Notes: generated from the sequence alone by a model not told the origin. A stretch of 64,000 bases of DNA from Salinicola peritrichatus (GCF_003206715.1 NZ_PZJU01000006.1:124001-188000); one strand, 5' to 3'. Shown: positions 1-10,370, counted from the stretch's first letter. A program made the numbers and translations.

Positions 1-1
1 C

Positions 2-445
2 ACCAGTCCCTATTTCGTGCCCGATCACGGCGTCCAGGATGCCTTGATCCTGGCCGCGCTGCGCGGCGTCGACGTGCGTGTGCTGATCCCCGAGCGTCCG
101 GATCACTTGCTGGTCTTCCTGTCGGCGTTCGCTTTTCTGCCGGAAATGATTCGCAACGGCGTCAAGATCTATCGCTACCAGCCCGGTTTCCTGCATCAGA
201 AGACATTGTTGATCGACGACCACACGGCAATGGTGGGCACGGTCAATCTGGACAATCGTTCGTTCCGGCTCAACTTCGAAATGACCGCCTATGTACCGGA
301 CAAGCGCTTCGCGGCAGAGGTTCATGCCATGCTCGAGCGCGACTTCGCGGTCAGCCGCCAGGTCACCGAGCGCGAGCTCGCCGAACGGCCGCTTTGGCGC
401 AAGGTGGTTTCGCGGGCGACCTATTTGCTATCGCCGGTGCAATAA
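2..445 (+). CDS. cls: Cardiolipin synthase, C-terminal part (5' end outside window)
   Basis: The frame is open from the left edge and stops at 443-445, so only the last ~147 residues are present. It begins with TSPYFVPDHG, the usual lead-in to the second phospholipase-D half of bacterial cardiolipin synthases. The second HKD motif is intact (HQKTLLIDD, followed by GTVNLDNRS and FRLNFE). The family condenses two phosphatidylglycerols, or PG with PE, to cardiolipin at the inner membrane. The C-terminal tail (LWRKVVSRATYLLSPVQ) is typical of ClsA-like proteins. The ATG at 17 is an internal methionine and not a start. Which Cls subtype it is cannot be decided without the N-terminus. Confidence 0.9.
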   Translation, partial: TSPYFVPDHGVQDALILAALRGVDVRVLIPERPDHLLVFLSAFAFLPEMIRNGVKIYRYQPGFLHQKTLLIDDHTAMVGTVNLDNRSFRLNFEMTAYVPDKRFAAEVHAMLERDFAVSRQVTERELAERPLWRKVVSRATYLLSPVQ

Positions 446-480
446 CGACAATGCACATCGATAACCCGCTGAACGCGCGG

Positions 481-501
481 GCGACGCTTGAAGGGCGTCG
501 T
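481..501 (+). terminator. Weak stem-loop after the cls gene
   Basis: GCGACGC (481-487) pairs with GCGTCGT (495-501) around a 7-nt loop, 36 nt after the cls stop codon. Only a short TTG follows, not a real U-tract, so it is at best a weak terminator between cls and the lysR gene. Confidence 0.3.
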
Positions 502-538
502 TGAACGATGCAAGGGAAACGATCGCTAAGGAACTCCA

Positions 539-1456
539 TTGAACCTAGAAACGAAATGGCTGGAAGACTTCGTGGCGCTGGCCAATACCCGTAGCTTCTC
601 GGCATCGGCACGCCAGCGCCACGTCACCCAGCCGGCCTTCAGTCGCCGCATCCGGTCGCTGGAGCAGGCAATCGGTGCCACCTTGGTCGACCGTTCGACC
701 ACGCCGGTCAGTCTGACACCGGAAGGGCAGCTGTTCCTGGTCACCGCACGCAATATGGTCGAGCAGCTCAACGACAGCCTGGCGCACCTGCGCGGGCTGG
801 CGATGGACAACGAGGCGCTCGATATCGTCGCGGCGCACTCGCTGGCGCTGGCGTTCTATCCTCAGTGGATATCGCGGCTGCAGAAAGGCGTCGGCGAGCT
901 GCCGACCCGGTTGGTGGCGATGAACGTGGGCGATGCCATTCACGTGCTGCGGGAAGGCAACTGCGACCTGATGCTGGCCTATCACGATCCCTACGCCACC
1001 ATGCAGCTCGATGCCGAGATTTTTCCGTCGTTCTCGATCGGGCAGGTCAAGATGATCCCCGTCAGCGTGCCCAATACCCGGGGCGAGCCCAAGTTCTCGT
1101 TCGACGGCGAGGGCCCGATTCCTTTCCTGACCTACACTCAAGGCGCCTTTCTGGGTCGCAGCGTGAGGATGCTGCTGAAAAACGAGCCTGCGCGCATGCG
1201 CCTGAAGACGGTCTACGAAACCGCCATGGCCGAAGGCCTGAAAGGCATGGCACTGCAGGGCGTCGGGCTGGCCTGGATACCCGACTTCTGTATTCGTGAA
1301 GAATTGGCCAGTGGCAAACTGGTGCGCGCGGCAGGCGACAACTGGGATATTCCCCTGGAGATCCGGCTCTACCGTTGCTCGCTGGTACACAAGCCCGGGG
1401 TGGAAAAACTGTGGCGCCGCATGATGAAGTTGCCGAGCGATTTTCTGCGCGCCTGA
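539..1456 (+). CDS. LysR-family transcriptional regulator, HypT/YjiE-like
   Basis: A 305-residue LysR-type regulator. The N-terminal winged helix (about residues 5-65) contains WLEDFVALANTRSFSASA and TQPAFSRRIRSLE. The effector domain opens with DIVAAHSLAL, matching the HypT (YjiE) subgroup of hypochlorite-responsive LysR proteins better than metabolic LysR proteins. That assignment is from remembered family sequence, and the target genes are unknown. The start is a TTG at 539 behind a TAAGGA box near 527-532; no ATG lies at the right distance from the conserved WLEDF motif. It stands alone between cls and yihY. A second regulator of the same subgroup lies at 32936-33859. Confidence 0.88.
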   Translation: MNLETKWLEDFVALANTRSFSASARQRHVTQPAFSRRIRSLEQAIGATLVDRSTTPVSLTPEGQLFLVTARNMVEQLNDSLAHLRGLAMDNEALDIVAAHSLALAFYPQWISRLQKGVGELPTRLVAMNVGDAIHVLREGNCDLMLAYHDPYATMQLDAEIFPSFSIGQVKMIPVSVPNTRGEPKFSFDGEGPIPFLTYTQGAFLGRSVRMLLKNEPARMRLKTVYETAMAEGLKGMALQGVGLAWIPDFCIREELASGKLVRAAGDNWDIPLEIRLYRCSLVHKPGVEKLWRRMMKLPSDFLRA

Positions 1457-1511
1457 CCAGGGGGCTGTTGCCGTTTCATGCATGGCCGCGCCGAAACGGC
1501 AACAGCCCTGG
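1457..1511. repeat. 55-bp perfect-ended hairpin, probable deletion derivative of the 271-bp element at 55782
   Basis: Starts on the base after the lysR stop codon. GGGGCTGTTGCCGTTTC pairs with GAAACGGCAACAGCCC around a short loop. The left arm and loop (CATGCATGGCCGCGCC) are almost identical to the left end of the 271-bp inverted-repeat element at 55782-56052, and the right arm matches that element's right end. It therefore looks like the same element with its middle deleted. As RNA it would form a strong hairpin and could terminate lysR transcription, although no U-tract follows. Confidence 0.7.
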
Positions 1512-1646
1512 GAGTCGAGACGATTCTGGTCTCTCGTCTAGACTTCTCGTAACGCTTTAGAGACCGGCTCTTGGAGAGGTCGAGGCGAGATCTTCGTGAA
1601 AGCTGCCTCATGATGGCGGCAGAAAAACCAAAAGGATGCCGCGCTG

Positions 1647-2621
1647 ATGGTAAGTGTCGTCAAATACTGGTTTGCCGTAATCCGCGATTCGATCCAGCTG
1701 TGGCTCGACCGCAATGCTTTCAGCTATGCCGGTTCACTGGCGTTTTATACGCTTTTTTCCCTGGCGCCCACGGTCATCATCGCGGTCACGGTGGTCGGCT
1801 TATGGCTGGGCGAGGATGCTGCCCGCGGAGAAATCGTGACCCGTCTGCAGGACACCCTGGGGCCGGCGGCAGCCAGCGCGATCGAGGATGCAGTGGCGCA
1901 GTCGAGCATCCAGGCCTCCGGCATTCTGCCGACGCTGGCCGGTGTCGTCACACTGCTGATCGGGGCGACCACCGTCTTCGGCCAGATGCAGTTTTCCCTG
2001 AACACGATCTGGGGGGTGGCGCCGAACCCGGACCGCAGCAGCCTGTGGCTGTTCGCCAAGAAGCGCCTGCTGTCGCTGGCCGTGGTGCTGGCGATTGGTT
2101 TCGTGATGCTGGTGTCGCTGGTGCTCGGGGTGATCGTGCGTGCGACCTTCCGTTATGCCGGCGACTGGGTACCAGGCAGCGGGATGCTGCTGTCCGGCGC
2201 CGAGTTCGTGCTCTCCATCGTCGTCGTGGCGCTGTTCTTCGCCGCCATCTTCAAGGTGCTGCCGGACGTCGTGCTAAGCTACCGCGACGTCATTCTCGGC
2301 GCGCTGGTGACGGCGGTGCTTTTCGTTCTCGGTCGCAACGCGATTGCCACCTATCTGGCATACACCGCCACGGCGTCGACCTACGGTGCTGCGGGTTCGG
2401 TCGTCCTAGTGCTGCTGTGGGTCTACTACTCGTCACTGATATTGCTCTTCGGCGCGGCATTCACGCGAACCCATGTGGTGGCCAGAGGGCGACGAATCGT
2501 GCCACGCAATACGGCCGTTCTGGTGCGTCACGAAGTGATCAAGAAGGAGGAAACGTTACATGACCAACCGCACGATCAAGGCGTGGGTGAGCGGAAGCGT
2601 ACAGGGCGTGAATTACCGTGA
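1647..2621 (+). CDS. YihY/BrkB-family inner-membrane protein
   Basis: A 324-residue polytopic protein with about six hydrophobic segments. It opens with the family signature around FSYAGSLAFYTLFSLAPT, followed by a conserved YGAAGS segment near residue 250 and a last membrane helix LVLLWVYYSSLILLFGAAFT. The family (formerly mis-called ribonuclease BN, also BrkB) has no firmly established biochemical role; YihY-like proteins have been proposed to act as transporters or in envelope maintenance. The start ATG at 1647 follows an AAAAGGA box. The polar C-terminal tail runs 62 nt into the downstream acylphosphatase gene, an unusually long overlap that suggests translational coupling. Confidence 0.88.
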   Translation: MVSVVKYWFAVIRDSIQLWLDRNAFSYAGSLAFYTLFSLAPTVIIAVTVVGLWLGEDAARGEIVTRLQDTLGPAAASAIEDAVAQSSIQASGILPTLAGVVTLLIGATTVFGQMQFSLNTIWGVAPNPDRSSLWLFAKKRLLSLAVVLAIGFVMLVSLVLGVIVRATFRYAGDWVPGSGMLLSGAEFVLSIVVVALFFAAIFKVLPDVVLSYRDVILGALVTAVLFVLGRNAIATYLAYTATASTYGAAGSVVLVLLWVYYSSLILLFGAAFTRTHVVARGRRIVPRNTAVLVRHEVIKKEETLHDQPHDQGVGERKRTGRELP

Positions 2622-2832
2622 TTACGTGCGCCGTCATGCCGAACGTTGGGGAATCACCGGACACGCGCTCAATCTCGATGATGGCCGCGTCGAGGTCGTC
2701 GCCTGCGGCGAGGCGACGGCCATTGCCGAATTGATCGATAGGTTGTGGGAGGGCTCGCCGGCTTCCGACGTGACCGATGTCACGGTAGAGGAGGCCACGC
2801 TGGCCGCGCCGGCGGATTTCACCGTCGGATAG
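2560..2832 (+). CDS. acyP: Acylphosphatase
   Basis: A 90-residue protein that hydrolyses acyl phosphates such as 1,3-bisphosphoglycerate or carbamoyl phosphate in the cytoplasm. The active-site loop GSVQGVNYRDYVRRHA carries the phosphate-binding arginine, and the catalytic asparagine is in ALNLDDGRVEV. The length is normal for the family. It has a strong Shine-Dalgarno (AAGGAGG at 2544-2550) 9 nt before the ATG. The start lies within the 3' end of the yihY gene, so the two are probably expressed together. Confidence 0.93.
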   Translation: MTNRTIKAWVSGSVQGVNYRDYVRRHAERWGITGHALNLDDGRVEVVACGEATAIAELIDRLWEGSPASDVTDVTVEEATLAAPADFTVG

Positions 2833-2842
2833 CCGATGACAC

Positions 2843-3799
2843 TCAGAGAACGGGGTTGGCCGTCAGCGTTTCGACCATCCATTCGACCACGGCGGCACCG
2901 TCCGCGTTCATGCAGACATCGGCCGGCACGCCTTGTGACCAGCGCGAGTCGACGAATTCGCGCCGCTCGGGGGCCATCACGGTCTGGCCCTCGGCCAAGC
3001 CCTCGGTCACCACGCTCAAGTAACCTCGCTCGGTGGTAAACAGATCCGGGCGCAGCAGCCATACCAGCGCACAGCTGTCGTGCGGACAACAGCCATCGAT
3101 GCCCAGTGCCCGATGATAGAACGCGCGGTAGAACGTGTAGCTCTCGCCCAATATTTTTCCCAGCCCTCCCTGTGCCGCCACGATCCGCTCCATGCTTGCG
3201 GGATCGAGCACGCAGCGATGGGTGGCGTCCAGACCGACCAGCGTCAGTGGCCAGCCGGCCTGAAGGACCTTGGCCGCGGCGTGCGGGTCGTTGAAGATGT
3301 TGGCCTCGGCGACCGGCGTCACGTTGCCGCCTTCCCGAATCGATCCGCCCATCACCACGACGCGCTTGACCTTGTCGACCAGCGTCGGATCGAGCTGCAG
3401 GGCGGCGGCGAGGTTGCCGAGCGGCCCGACCGCCACCAGCACGATCTCGCCGGGGCGGGCGTTGACCTGCTCGACGATGAACTCGGGCGCGCTCTGCGTC
3501 AGTGCCTGGCTCGTGAACTCGGGAAGCTCGATATTGCCGAGGCCGTTGTCGCCATGGATATGTCCCGGCGGCGGGTTCTTGCGCTTGACCAGCGGTCCGG
3601 CGGCGCCTTGCGCGACGGGAATGGACTGGCCGGCGAGTTCCGCCAGCAGCAACGCATTGTGGGTGGCGATATCGACGGTGACGTTGCCGAAGGTGGTGGT
3701 CAGCCCGAGCAGCTCGATATCGGGATGGGCCAGGGCGATGGCGATGGCCTGGGCGTCGTCGACCCCGGGGTCGGTGTCGAAAATGATAGGGATCGGCAT
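2843..3799 (-). CDS. Inosine-uridine-preferring nucleoside hydrolase
   Basis: A 318-residue nucleoside N-ribohydrolase that would split nucleosides into ribose and free base. The calcium/ribose-binding N-terminus IIFDTDPGVDDAQAI is intact, followed by THNALLL, HIHGDNGLGN and VAVGPLGNLAAAL, all typical of the IunH/RihA-C family. The ATG at 3799 puts DTDPG at residue 8, as in relatives; the open frame upstream to 3955 lies inside the ribokinase gene. It is the last gene of a leftward set with ribokinase (56 nt upstream) and a 2-hydroxyacid dehydrogenase. The released ribose could go directly to the kinase. Base preference cannot be read from the sequence. Confidence 0.92.
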   Translation of the reverse strand: MPIPIIFDTDPGVDDAQAIAIALAHPDIELLGLTTTFGNVTVDIATHNALLLAELAGQSIPVAQGAAGPLVKRKNPPPGHIHGDNGLGNIELPEFTSQALTQSAPEFIVEQVNARPGEIVLVAVGPLGNLAAALQLDPTLVDKVKRVVVMGGSIREGGNVTPVAEANIFNDPHAAAKVLQAGWPLTLVGLDATHRCVLDPASMERIVAAQGGLGKILGESYTFYRAFYHRALGIDGCCPHDSCALVWLLRPDLFTTERGYLSVVTEGLAEGQTVMAPERREFVDSRWSQGVPADVCMNADGAAVVEWMVETLTANPVL

Positions 3800-3855
3800 G
3801 GCGGTCTCTTGCGAATGGAATGAATGGCCTCGTGGGGGTACAGGCGTTGGCAAAC

Positions 3856-4806
3856 TCAGCGTCGCTCGATCGCGAGCGCAGGCAAGCTGCCGAGCGCCGC
3901 ATCGACGGCATCGGCCGACGGAATGCTCGGCGCGGCTCCGGCCTGCTGCACGCACAGCGCCGCGGCGGCGCTGGCCAGGCGCAGCGCCCGTTCAATGTCG
4001 TCGCCACGTTGGCGCGCCGCCAGGAAGTAACCGATGAAAGTGTCACCGGCGGCGGTGGTGTCGACGGCCGTGACCTGGTGCGCCGAGGCGATCACGCGCT
4101 CGCTGCCATGCTGGTAGCAGACGCCTTCGCCACCAAGCGTCAGCACCACCTCGATACCCGGCAGGCGTGCTTCCAGGGCGTCGAGCAGCGCCTGCGTATC
4201 ACTCGATGCGTCATACCCGACCAGCGCCGCAGCCTCGCCACGATTGAGAAACAGTGTCCTGCACAGCTCCAGCGGCAGCGTGGCGACATCGGCCGAGAGC
4301 GGCGCGGGGTTGAAGGCGATCGTCAAGCCGCGCTCGGCGGCCAGGCGCATGATCCGCTCGGGTGCGTTGCACTCGTTCTGCATCAGTAGCCAGCTACCCT
4401 CGACGGCGGAATCGACCAGCGCCTGGAGATGCTTGTCGCTGAAGCCGTGATTGGCACCCGGATGGAGAATGATCGCGTTCTCGGCGTCATCGTCGACCTG
4501 AATCAGCGCGTGCCCGCTGGCCTCGGCGGTCAATTCGACGTGGGCCGTGTTGACGCCGGCCTTGTTGAGCGGCTCCAGCGCCCAGCGATCGATCTGGCCG
4601 AGACGCCCCCAGTGCGCGACCTGGCCGCCGGCGCGGGCCAGCGCCAGCGACTGATTGGCGCCCTTGCCGCCCAGTACCTGGCGAAAGCCGGTGCTGGCCA
4701 GGGTCTCGCCGGGCCTGACCAGATGCGGCACGCGGTAGACGTGATCGATGTTGATCGAGCCGTAGTTGTAGATCATCGGTCGCTCGTTTGGCGTGGTCAT
4801 CGTCAC
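3856..4806 (-). CDS. rbsK: Ribokinase (PfkB-family sugar kinase)
   Basis: A 316-residue PfkB-family kinase that would phosphorylate D-ribose to ribose 5-phosphate. It has both family signatures: GGKGANQSLALARAGG near residue 50, and the C-terminal ATP/anion-hole motif DTTAAGDTFIGYF with the catalytic Asp. Its ATG overlaps the stop codon of the upstream dehydrogenase gene in an ATGA arrangement (4803-4806), so the two are translationally coupled. Together with the downstream nucleoside hydrolase it forms a short nucleoside-to-ribose-phosphate pathway. No sugar transporter is linked. Another PfkB substrate is possible, but the hydrolase context favours ribose. Confidence 0.9.
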   Translation of the reverse strand: MTMTTPNERPMIYNYGSINIDHVYRVPHLVRPGETLASTGFRQVLGGKGANQSLALARAGGQVAHWGRLGQIDRWALEPLNKAGVNTAHVELTAEASGHALIQVDDDAENAIILHPGANHGFSDKHLQALVDSAVEGSWLLMQNECNAPERIMRLAAERGLTIAFNPAPLSADVATLPLELCRTLFLNRGEAAALVGYDASSDTQALLDALEARLPGIEVVLTLGGEGVCYQHGSERVIASAHQVTAVDTTAAGDTFIGYFLAARQRGDDIERALRLASAAAALCVQQAGAAPSIPSADAVDAALGSLPALAIERR

Positions 4807-5735
4807 TCCCGCCAGTCGCGCAGATTGTCGGCCGTCAGCGTGACCACGCGCTGGCGCGCTTCGGGCGTGATCCAGGCGTTGTGCGGCGTGACGATCAGGT
4901 TGAGCGGCTCGACCAGCGCGTCGAGCAACGGATGCCCGTCACGCGGCGGCTCGTCCGGCAGGGTATCGACGGCCAGTCCGCCGAGTCGCTGCTCGCGCAG
5001 TGCCAGCAATGCGGCCTGTTCGTCGATGATGCCGCCACGCGCGCAATTGATCAGCAGGGCGTCAGTCTTCATCGCCCGCAGCGCCTGCGCATCGATCAGG
5101 CCGCGGGTCTCCTCGGTCAGCGGGCAGTGCAGGCTGAGTACGTCGAGATCGCCCAGCAGCGAAGCGAGCGCGGGGCGTGAGTCGTTGGCTTCGTTGCCGG
5201 GGCGCGCGGCAAAGGTGACACGCATACCGAAGGCCTCGCCCAGCTTGGCCACGGCGGTGCCCAGCACGCCACTGCCAACGATCACCAGATGCTTGCCCGC
5301 CAGTTGCAGGGTGCGGTGCCCGAGCAGGCAGAAGATGTCGCTGCGCTGCCAGGCGCCGTCGCGAAGATCGTTCTGATACAGCGGCAGGCGCGCGGCCAGG
5401 GCCAGCATCAGCATCAGGGTATGCTGAGCCACGCTCGCGGTGCCGTAGGCGGCGACGTTGCGCACGGCGATGCCTCGACGCTCGGCGGCGGCGACGTCGA
5501 TGTTGTTGGTGCCGGTCGCCATCACGCAGATCAGCTTGAGATCGGGCAGGGCGTCGATCAGCTCGGCATCGATCACCACCTTGTTGGTCAGCGCGACGGT
5601 CGCGCCGGCGAGCCGGGCCCGGCGTTGCTCCGGCGCGGTCAGATCGAACACGTCGAGGTCATCGACGAGTTCATGAATCGGCGCGAGGTCGATATCCTCA
5701 CCCAGCGTGGCGGCGTCCAGAAGAACGGCTTTCAT
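4803..5735 (-). CDS. D-2-hydroxyacid dehydrogenase (glycerate dehydrogenase-like)
   Basis: A 310-residue NAD(P)-dependent D-2-hydroxyacid dehydrogenase. The Rossmann segment is LVIVGSGVLGTAVAKLGEAFG. The catalytic triad is visible: Arg in NCARGGIIDE, Glu in DTLPDEPP and His in TPHNAW. The overall pattern is like HprA-type glycerate/hydroxypyruvate reductases, but the substrate cannot be fixed from sequence. It is the promoter-proximal gene of the leftward ribokinase/nucleoside hydrolase operon, overlapping rbsK by 4 nt. A hydroxyacid dehydrogenase in a nucleoside-salvage operon is not standard. Confidence 0.88.
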   Translation of the reverse strand: MKAVLLDAATLGEDIDLAPIHELVDDLDVFDLTAPEQRRARLAGATVALTNKVVIDAELIDALPDLKLICVMATGTNNIDVAAAERRGIAVRNVAAYGTASVAQHTLMLMLALAARLPLYQNDLRDGAWQRSDIFCLLGHRTLQLAGKHLVIVGSGVLGTAVAKLGEAFGMRVTFAARPGNEANDSRPALASLLGDLDVLSLHCPLTEETRGLIDAQALRAMKTDALLINCARGGIIDEQAALLALREQRLGGLAVDTLPDEPPRDGHPLLDALVEPLNLIVTPHNAWITPEARQRVVTLTADNLRDWRE

Positions 5736-6104
5736 GCATTTTTCCTTATCCCTGGCGTCGTCGCCGGCGCATCACGCGAACCAGACGACGACAGCGGCGT
5801 TGTCAGCCGGTAATATTGCCCGCGACCGGCTGCTGCGCGCTATACTATGCGGCTTTCGAGCGTGGCTTGGAAAGGGCTCCAGCAGCGCTGTTTCCGAGGC
5901 AGCTTATCAAGCGAGGCTTGGAAAAGGCGGGGGTCGCCCCTATTTCGAAGGCGGTCTTTTCGAAGACAGGCTCGCGGCCGGCAACGGCAGCGATGAGGAA
6001 TGGCGCGAGCGCCCGGAGGCGCATCATCGCGCATCGACACTGGGAGGGCGCCCGCGTCCGGCATGGGCGGTAGTGGCACCATCCCGTTACAGAGTGATGA
6101 AACC
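5736..6104. other. Divergent intergenic region with leader sequence of fmdB-aspS
   Basis: A 369-bp region between the leftward dehydrogenase gene and the rightward fmdB gene. No convincing gene lies in it. It holds a promoter-like sequence at 5816-5846 and then about 250 bp of leader with short direct repeats: GGCTTGGAAA occurs twice near 5865 and 5915, and TTCGAAG twice near 5945-5965. A GGGG-GTCG-CCCC mini-hairpin lies close by. Confidence 0.5.
5816..5846 (+). promoter_or_regulatory. Candidate sigma-70 promoter for fmdB-aspS
   Basis: TTGCCC (5816-5821) and TATACT (5841-5846) are separated by 19 bp, slightly longer than ideal. The -10 is close to consensus. It would give a leader of about 250 nt before the fmdB ATG at 6105. 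Confidence 0.4.
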
Positions 6105-6377
6105 ATGCCCATCTACGAATACGAGTGCAAGGCCTGCGGCCATCGCCTGGAAAAACTTCAGAAAGTCAGCGCTGCACCATTGTCCGACTGCCCCGCCTGC
6201 GAGCAACCGGCGCTATCGCGCCTGGTGTCGGCCGCCGGCTTCCGCCTTGCCGGCGGCGGATGGTACGAGACCGACTTCAAGTCGGGCAGCAAGAAAAACC
6301 TTGTCGGCGACAGCGGCAACAAGCCGGCCGATAGCGGCGGCAGCAAGTCGACCGGCGAGAGCAAGGCTTCGGCCTGA
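6105..6377 (+). CDS. FmdB-type zinc-ribbon protein
   Basis: A 90-residue small protein with the FmdB/CxxC regulatory zinc-ribbon: [13 protein letters not shown], then a second CPAC knuckle about 20 residues later, giving a four-cysteine metal site. The C-terminal third is a low-complexity Ser/Gly/Lys tail ([13 protein letters not shown]). The molecular role of this family is not firmly known. Start at the ATG 6105 because every relative begins MPIYEY; the upstream open frame is not conserved. It sits 29 nt before aspS, an arrangement common in gammaproteobacteria, and the two are probably co-transcribed. Confidence 0.9.
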   Translation: MPIYEYECKACGHRLEKLQKVSAAPLSDCPACEQPALSRLVSAAGFRLAGGGWYETDFKSGSKKNLVGDSGNKPADSGGSKSTGESKASA

Positions 6378-6406
6378 GCAACAGCATTCACAACACAGGA
6401 TCCAGC

Positions 6407-8188
<1,782 letters not shown>

Positions 8189-8234
8189 CGCTTGCGTCTC
8201 TTCGCGACGTTGCTTTGCAAGGCCGTTTTTCGCA

Positions 8235-8273
8235 AAACGATACCGGCGCCCTTCATGGGCGCCGGTGTCGTTT
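8235..8273 (+). terminator. Strong stem-loop terminator after aspS
   Basis: A 17-bp stem (AAACGATACCGGCGCCC with GGGCGCCGGTGTCGTTT, one wobble pair) with loop TTCAT. The right arm ends in GTTT. It lies 46 nt after the aspS stop and would separate aspS from the yebC-ruv-tol block. Confidence 0.75.
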
Positions 8274-8376
8274 GGGATGCCTCGGGCACAGTCGCTCGTC
8301 GGCTTCCCGATCGCGTTCCGCGTTAAGCTAGTTATTCTTCCCGAGGATCACCTCGAGCCGATTGGAGGTCATTGCT

Positions 8377-9132
8377 ATGGCAGGTCACAGCAAATGGGCC
8401 AATATCAAGCATCGCAAGGCCGCGCAGGATGCCAAGCGCGGCAAGATATTCACCAAGTTGATCCGCGAGCTGACCGTGGCCGCGCGCCAGGGCGGCGGTG
8501 AGCCGGCGGACAATCCGCGTCTGCGCGCCGCCGTCGACAAGGCACTCGCCAACAACATGACCAAGGACACCATCGCCCGGGCGATCGAGCGCGGTGCCGG
8601 CGGCGGCGACAACGACAACGTCGAGGAGATCGTCTACGAAGGTTACGGCCCCGAGGGCGTTGCGGTGCTGGTCGAGTGCATGACCGATAACCGCAACCGT
8701 ACCGTTTCCGACGTGCGGCACGCTTTTTCCAAGCACGGCGGGAATCTGGGCACGTCCGGCTCGGTGGCGTTTTTGTTCAACCCGCAGGGGCGCATCGATT
8801 TTCCCGCCGGCAGCGACGAGGCCACGATCATCGAAGCGGCGGTCGAAGCCGGGGCCGAGGATGTCGTCACCCAGGCCGATGGCAGTATCGAGGTCGTGAC
8901 CACGCCCAAGGCGTTCGGTGACGTTCAGGATGCACTGATCGCGGCGGGACTGACGCCCGAGCGTGCCGAGGTCGGCCGCTTCCCGGAGACCCATGCGACG
9001 ATCGACGATGTCGAGACCGCGCGCAAGGTGCTCAAGCTGTTCGATGCGCTGGAGGATCTCGACGACGTCCAGAACGTCTATTCCAACGCGGACTTTACCG
9101 ATGCCGTGATGGCTGAACTGGAGCGGGAGTGA
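8377..9132 (+). CDS. yebC: YebC/PmpR-family protein
   Basis: A 251-residue member of the YebC/TACO1 family, beginning with the invariant [14 protein letters not shown]. The ATG at 8377 is preceded by GGAGGT at a good distance, so the in-frame ATG at 8362 is not used. The family has been described as a DNA-binding regulator (PmpR) and, more recently, as a ribosome-associated factor that helps translation of proline-rich stretches. It leads directly into ruvC (16-nt gap), the conserved gammaproteobacterial order yebC-ruvC-ruvA-ruvB. Confidence 0.96.
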   Translation: MAGHSKWANIKHRKAAQDAKRGKIFTKLIRELTVAARQGGGEPADNPRLRAAVDKALANNMTKDTIARAIERGAGGGDNDNVEEIVYEGYGPEGVAVLVECMTDNRNRTVSDVRHAFSKHGGNLGTSGSVAFLFNPQGRIDFPAGSDEATIIEAAVEAGAEDVVTQADGSIEVVTTPKAFGDVQDALIAAGLTPERAEVGRFPETHATIDDVETARKVLKLFDALEDLDDVQNVYSNADFTDAVMAELERE

Positions 9133-9148
9133 TGGCGGAGAAGGCCAG

Positions 9149-9685
9149 ATGATACTGCTGGGCATCGACCCGGGCTCCCGGGTGACCGGCTACGGCGTGA
9201 TCGACATCGCCGACAAGCCACGTTACGTCGCCAGCGGCTGCATTCGCATCGACGGCGACGATCTGGCCCAGAAGCTGGCTCGCGTGTACGCCGGCGTGAG
9301 CGAACTGATCGGGCTGTACCGGCCCGCCGAATTCGCCATCGAACGTGTATTCATGGCCAAGAACGCCGATTCGGCGTTGAAGCTCGGGCAGGCGCGAGGA
9401 ACGGCGATCGTCTGCGCCGCCAACCACGGCATCGCGGTGCATGAATATGCCGCCCGGCAGATCAAACAGGCGGTGACCGGCAACGGTGGCGCCGAAAAGG
9501 TGCAGGTCCAGCATATGGTCACCGCGCTGCTCTCCCTGGACGCACTGCCGCCGGCCGATGCCGCCGACGCGTTGGCCATCGCCTTGACTCATGGTTACGC
9601 ACGCCAGGGTCTGTTGGCCGTCGTCGGCAGACGCAGCGGCCGCTCGGGGCGCGGCAGCCGCTGGCGCGACTTCCGGCCAGAATGA
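9149..9685 (+). CDS. ruvC: Holliday junction resolvase RuvC
   Basis: A 178-residue endodeoxyribonuclease that cuts Holliday junctions together with RuvAB. The first catalytic Asp is in [16 protein letters not shown], the Glu in FAIERVFM, and the C-terminal acidic pair in [14 protein letters not shown]. The length is standard apart from a basic C-terminal tail ([16 protein letters not shown]). It is the second gene of yebC-ruvC-ruvA-ruvB. Confidence 0.97.
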   Translation: MILLGIDPGSRVTGYGVIDIADKPRYVASGCIRIDGDDLAQKLARVYAGVSELIGLYRPAEFAIERVFMAKNADSALKLGQARGTAIVCAANHGIAVHEYAARQIKQAVTGNGGAEKVQVQHMVTALLSLDALPPADAADALAIALTHGYARQGLLAVVGRRSGRSGRGSRWRDFRPE

Positions 9686-9761
9686 TCGTGCCGGCAGGTA
9701 GCTAGTCAGTCGATTCGGTGGTGCGTATAGTGGGCTGCGTCAAGGTAAGGACACGGATGGC

Positions 9762-10364
9762 ATGATTGGACGCCTGCACGGCACCCTGTTGGAAAAGCTT
9801 CCCCCCTGGATCGTCATCGACGTCAATGGCGTCGGCTATGAGCTCGAAACGTCGATGACCACGCTGGTATCGCTGCCCAACCTGGGTGAACAAGTACGCC
9901 TCTACACCCACCTGAGCGTCAGGGAGGATGCTCATCTTCTCTACGGTTTCGGGCGTGACGAGGAGCGTCAGCTGTTCCGAGCCCTGATCAAGGTCAACGG
10001 CGTCGGCCCCAAGCTGGCATTGGCGATTCTGTCCGGCATGGATCGAGACGCTTTCGTCGGTTGCGTCATGGAAGGCGACAGCAAGGCGCTGACCAAGTTG
10101 CCCGGAGTGGGCAAGAAGACCGCCGAGCGCCTGATCGTCGAGATGCGTGATCGCTTTCCGCACTGGCAGCAGGAGCAGGGCACGCTGCCTGGCACCGAAA
10201 GCACCGGCGTGCCGGGCAGCGATCCACGGGCCGACGCCGAGGCGGCGCTGGTCGCGCTCGGTTACAAGCCGACCGAGGCATCGAGGATGCTTTCGGGGCT
10301 CGGCGACGAGCTGCCGACCGAGGCCCTGATCAAGGCGGCGCTGTCACGCCAGCTGGCCGGGTAA
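9762..10364 (+). CDS. ruvA: Holliday junction branch-migration subunit RuvA
   Basis: A 200-residue RuvA. The OB-fold N-terminus begins [12 protein letters not shown]. The tandem helix-hairpin-helix motifs that bind the junction are [12 protein letters not shown] and [20 protein letters not shown] flexible linker (residues ~140-155) leads to the C-terminal RuvB-binding domain, with [16 protein letters not shown]. Only 6 nt separate it from ruvB. Confidence 0.97.
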   Translation: MIGRLHGTLLEKLPPWIVIDVNGVGYELETSMTTLVSLPNLGEQVRLYTHLSVREDAHLLYGFGRDEERQLFRALIKVNGVGPKLALAILSGMDRDAFVGCVMEGDSKALTKLPGVGKKTAERLIVEMRDRFPHWQQEQGTLPGTESTGVPGSDPRADAEAALVALGYKPTEASRMLSGLGDELPTEALIKAALSRQLAG

Positions 10365-10370
10365 TGCTCC

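Noticed and set aside
2634-4046. Long Arg-rich open frames on both strands across the nucleoside hydrolase gene
   Set aside because: Shadow frames; the hydrolase and kinase genes explain the DNA completely.
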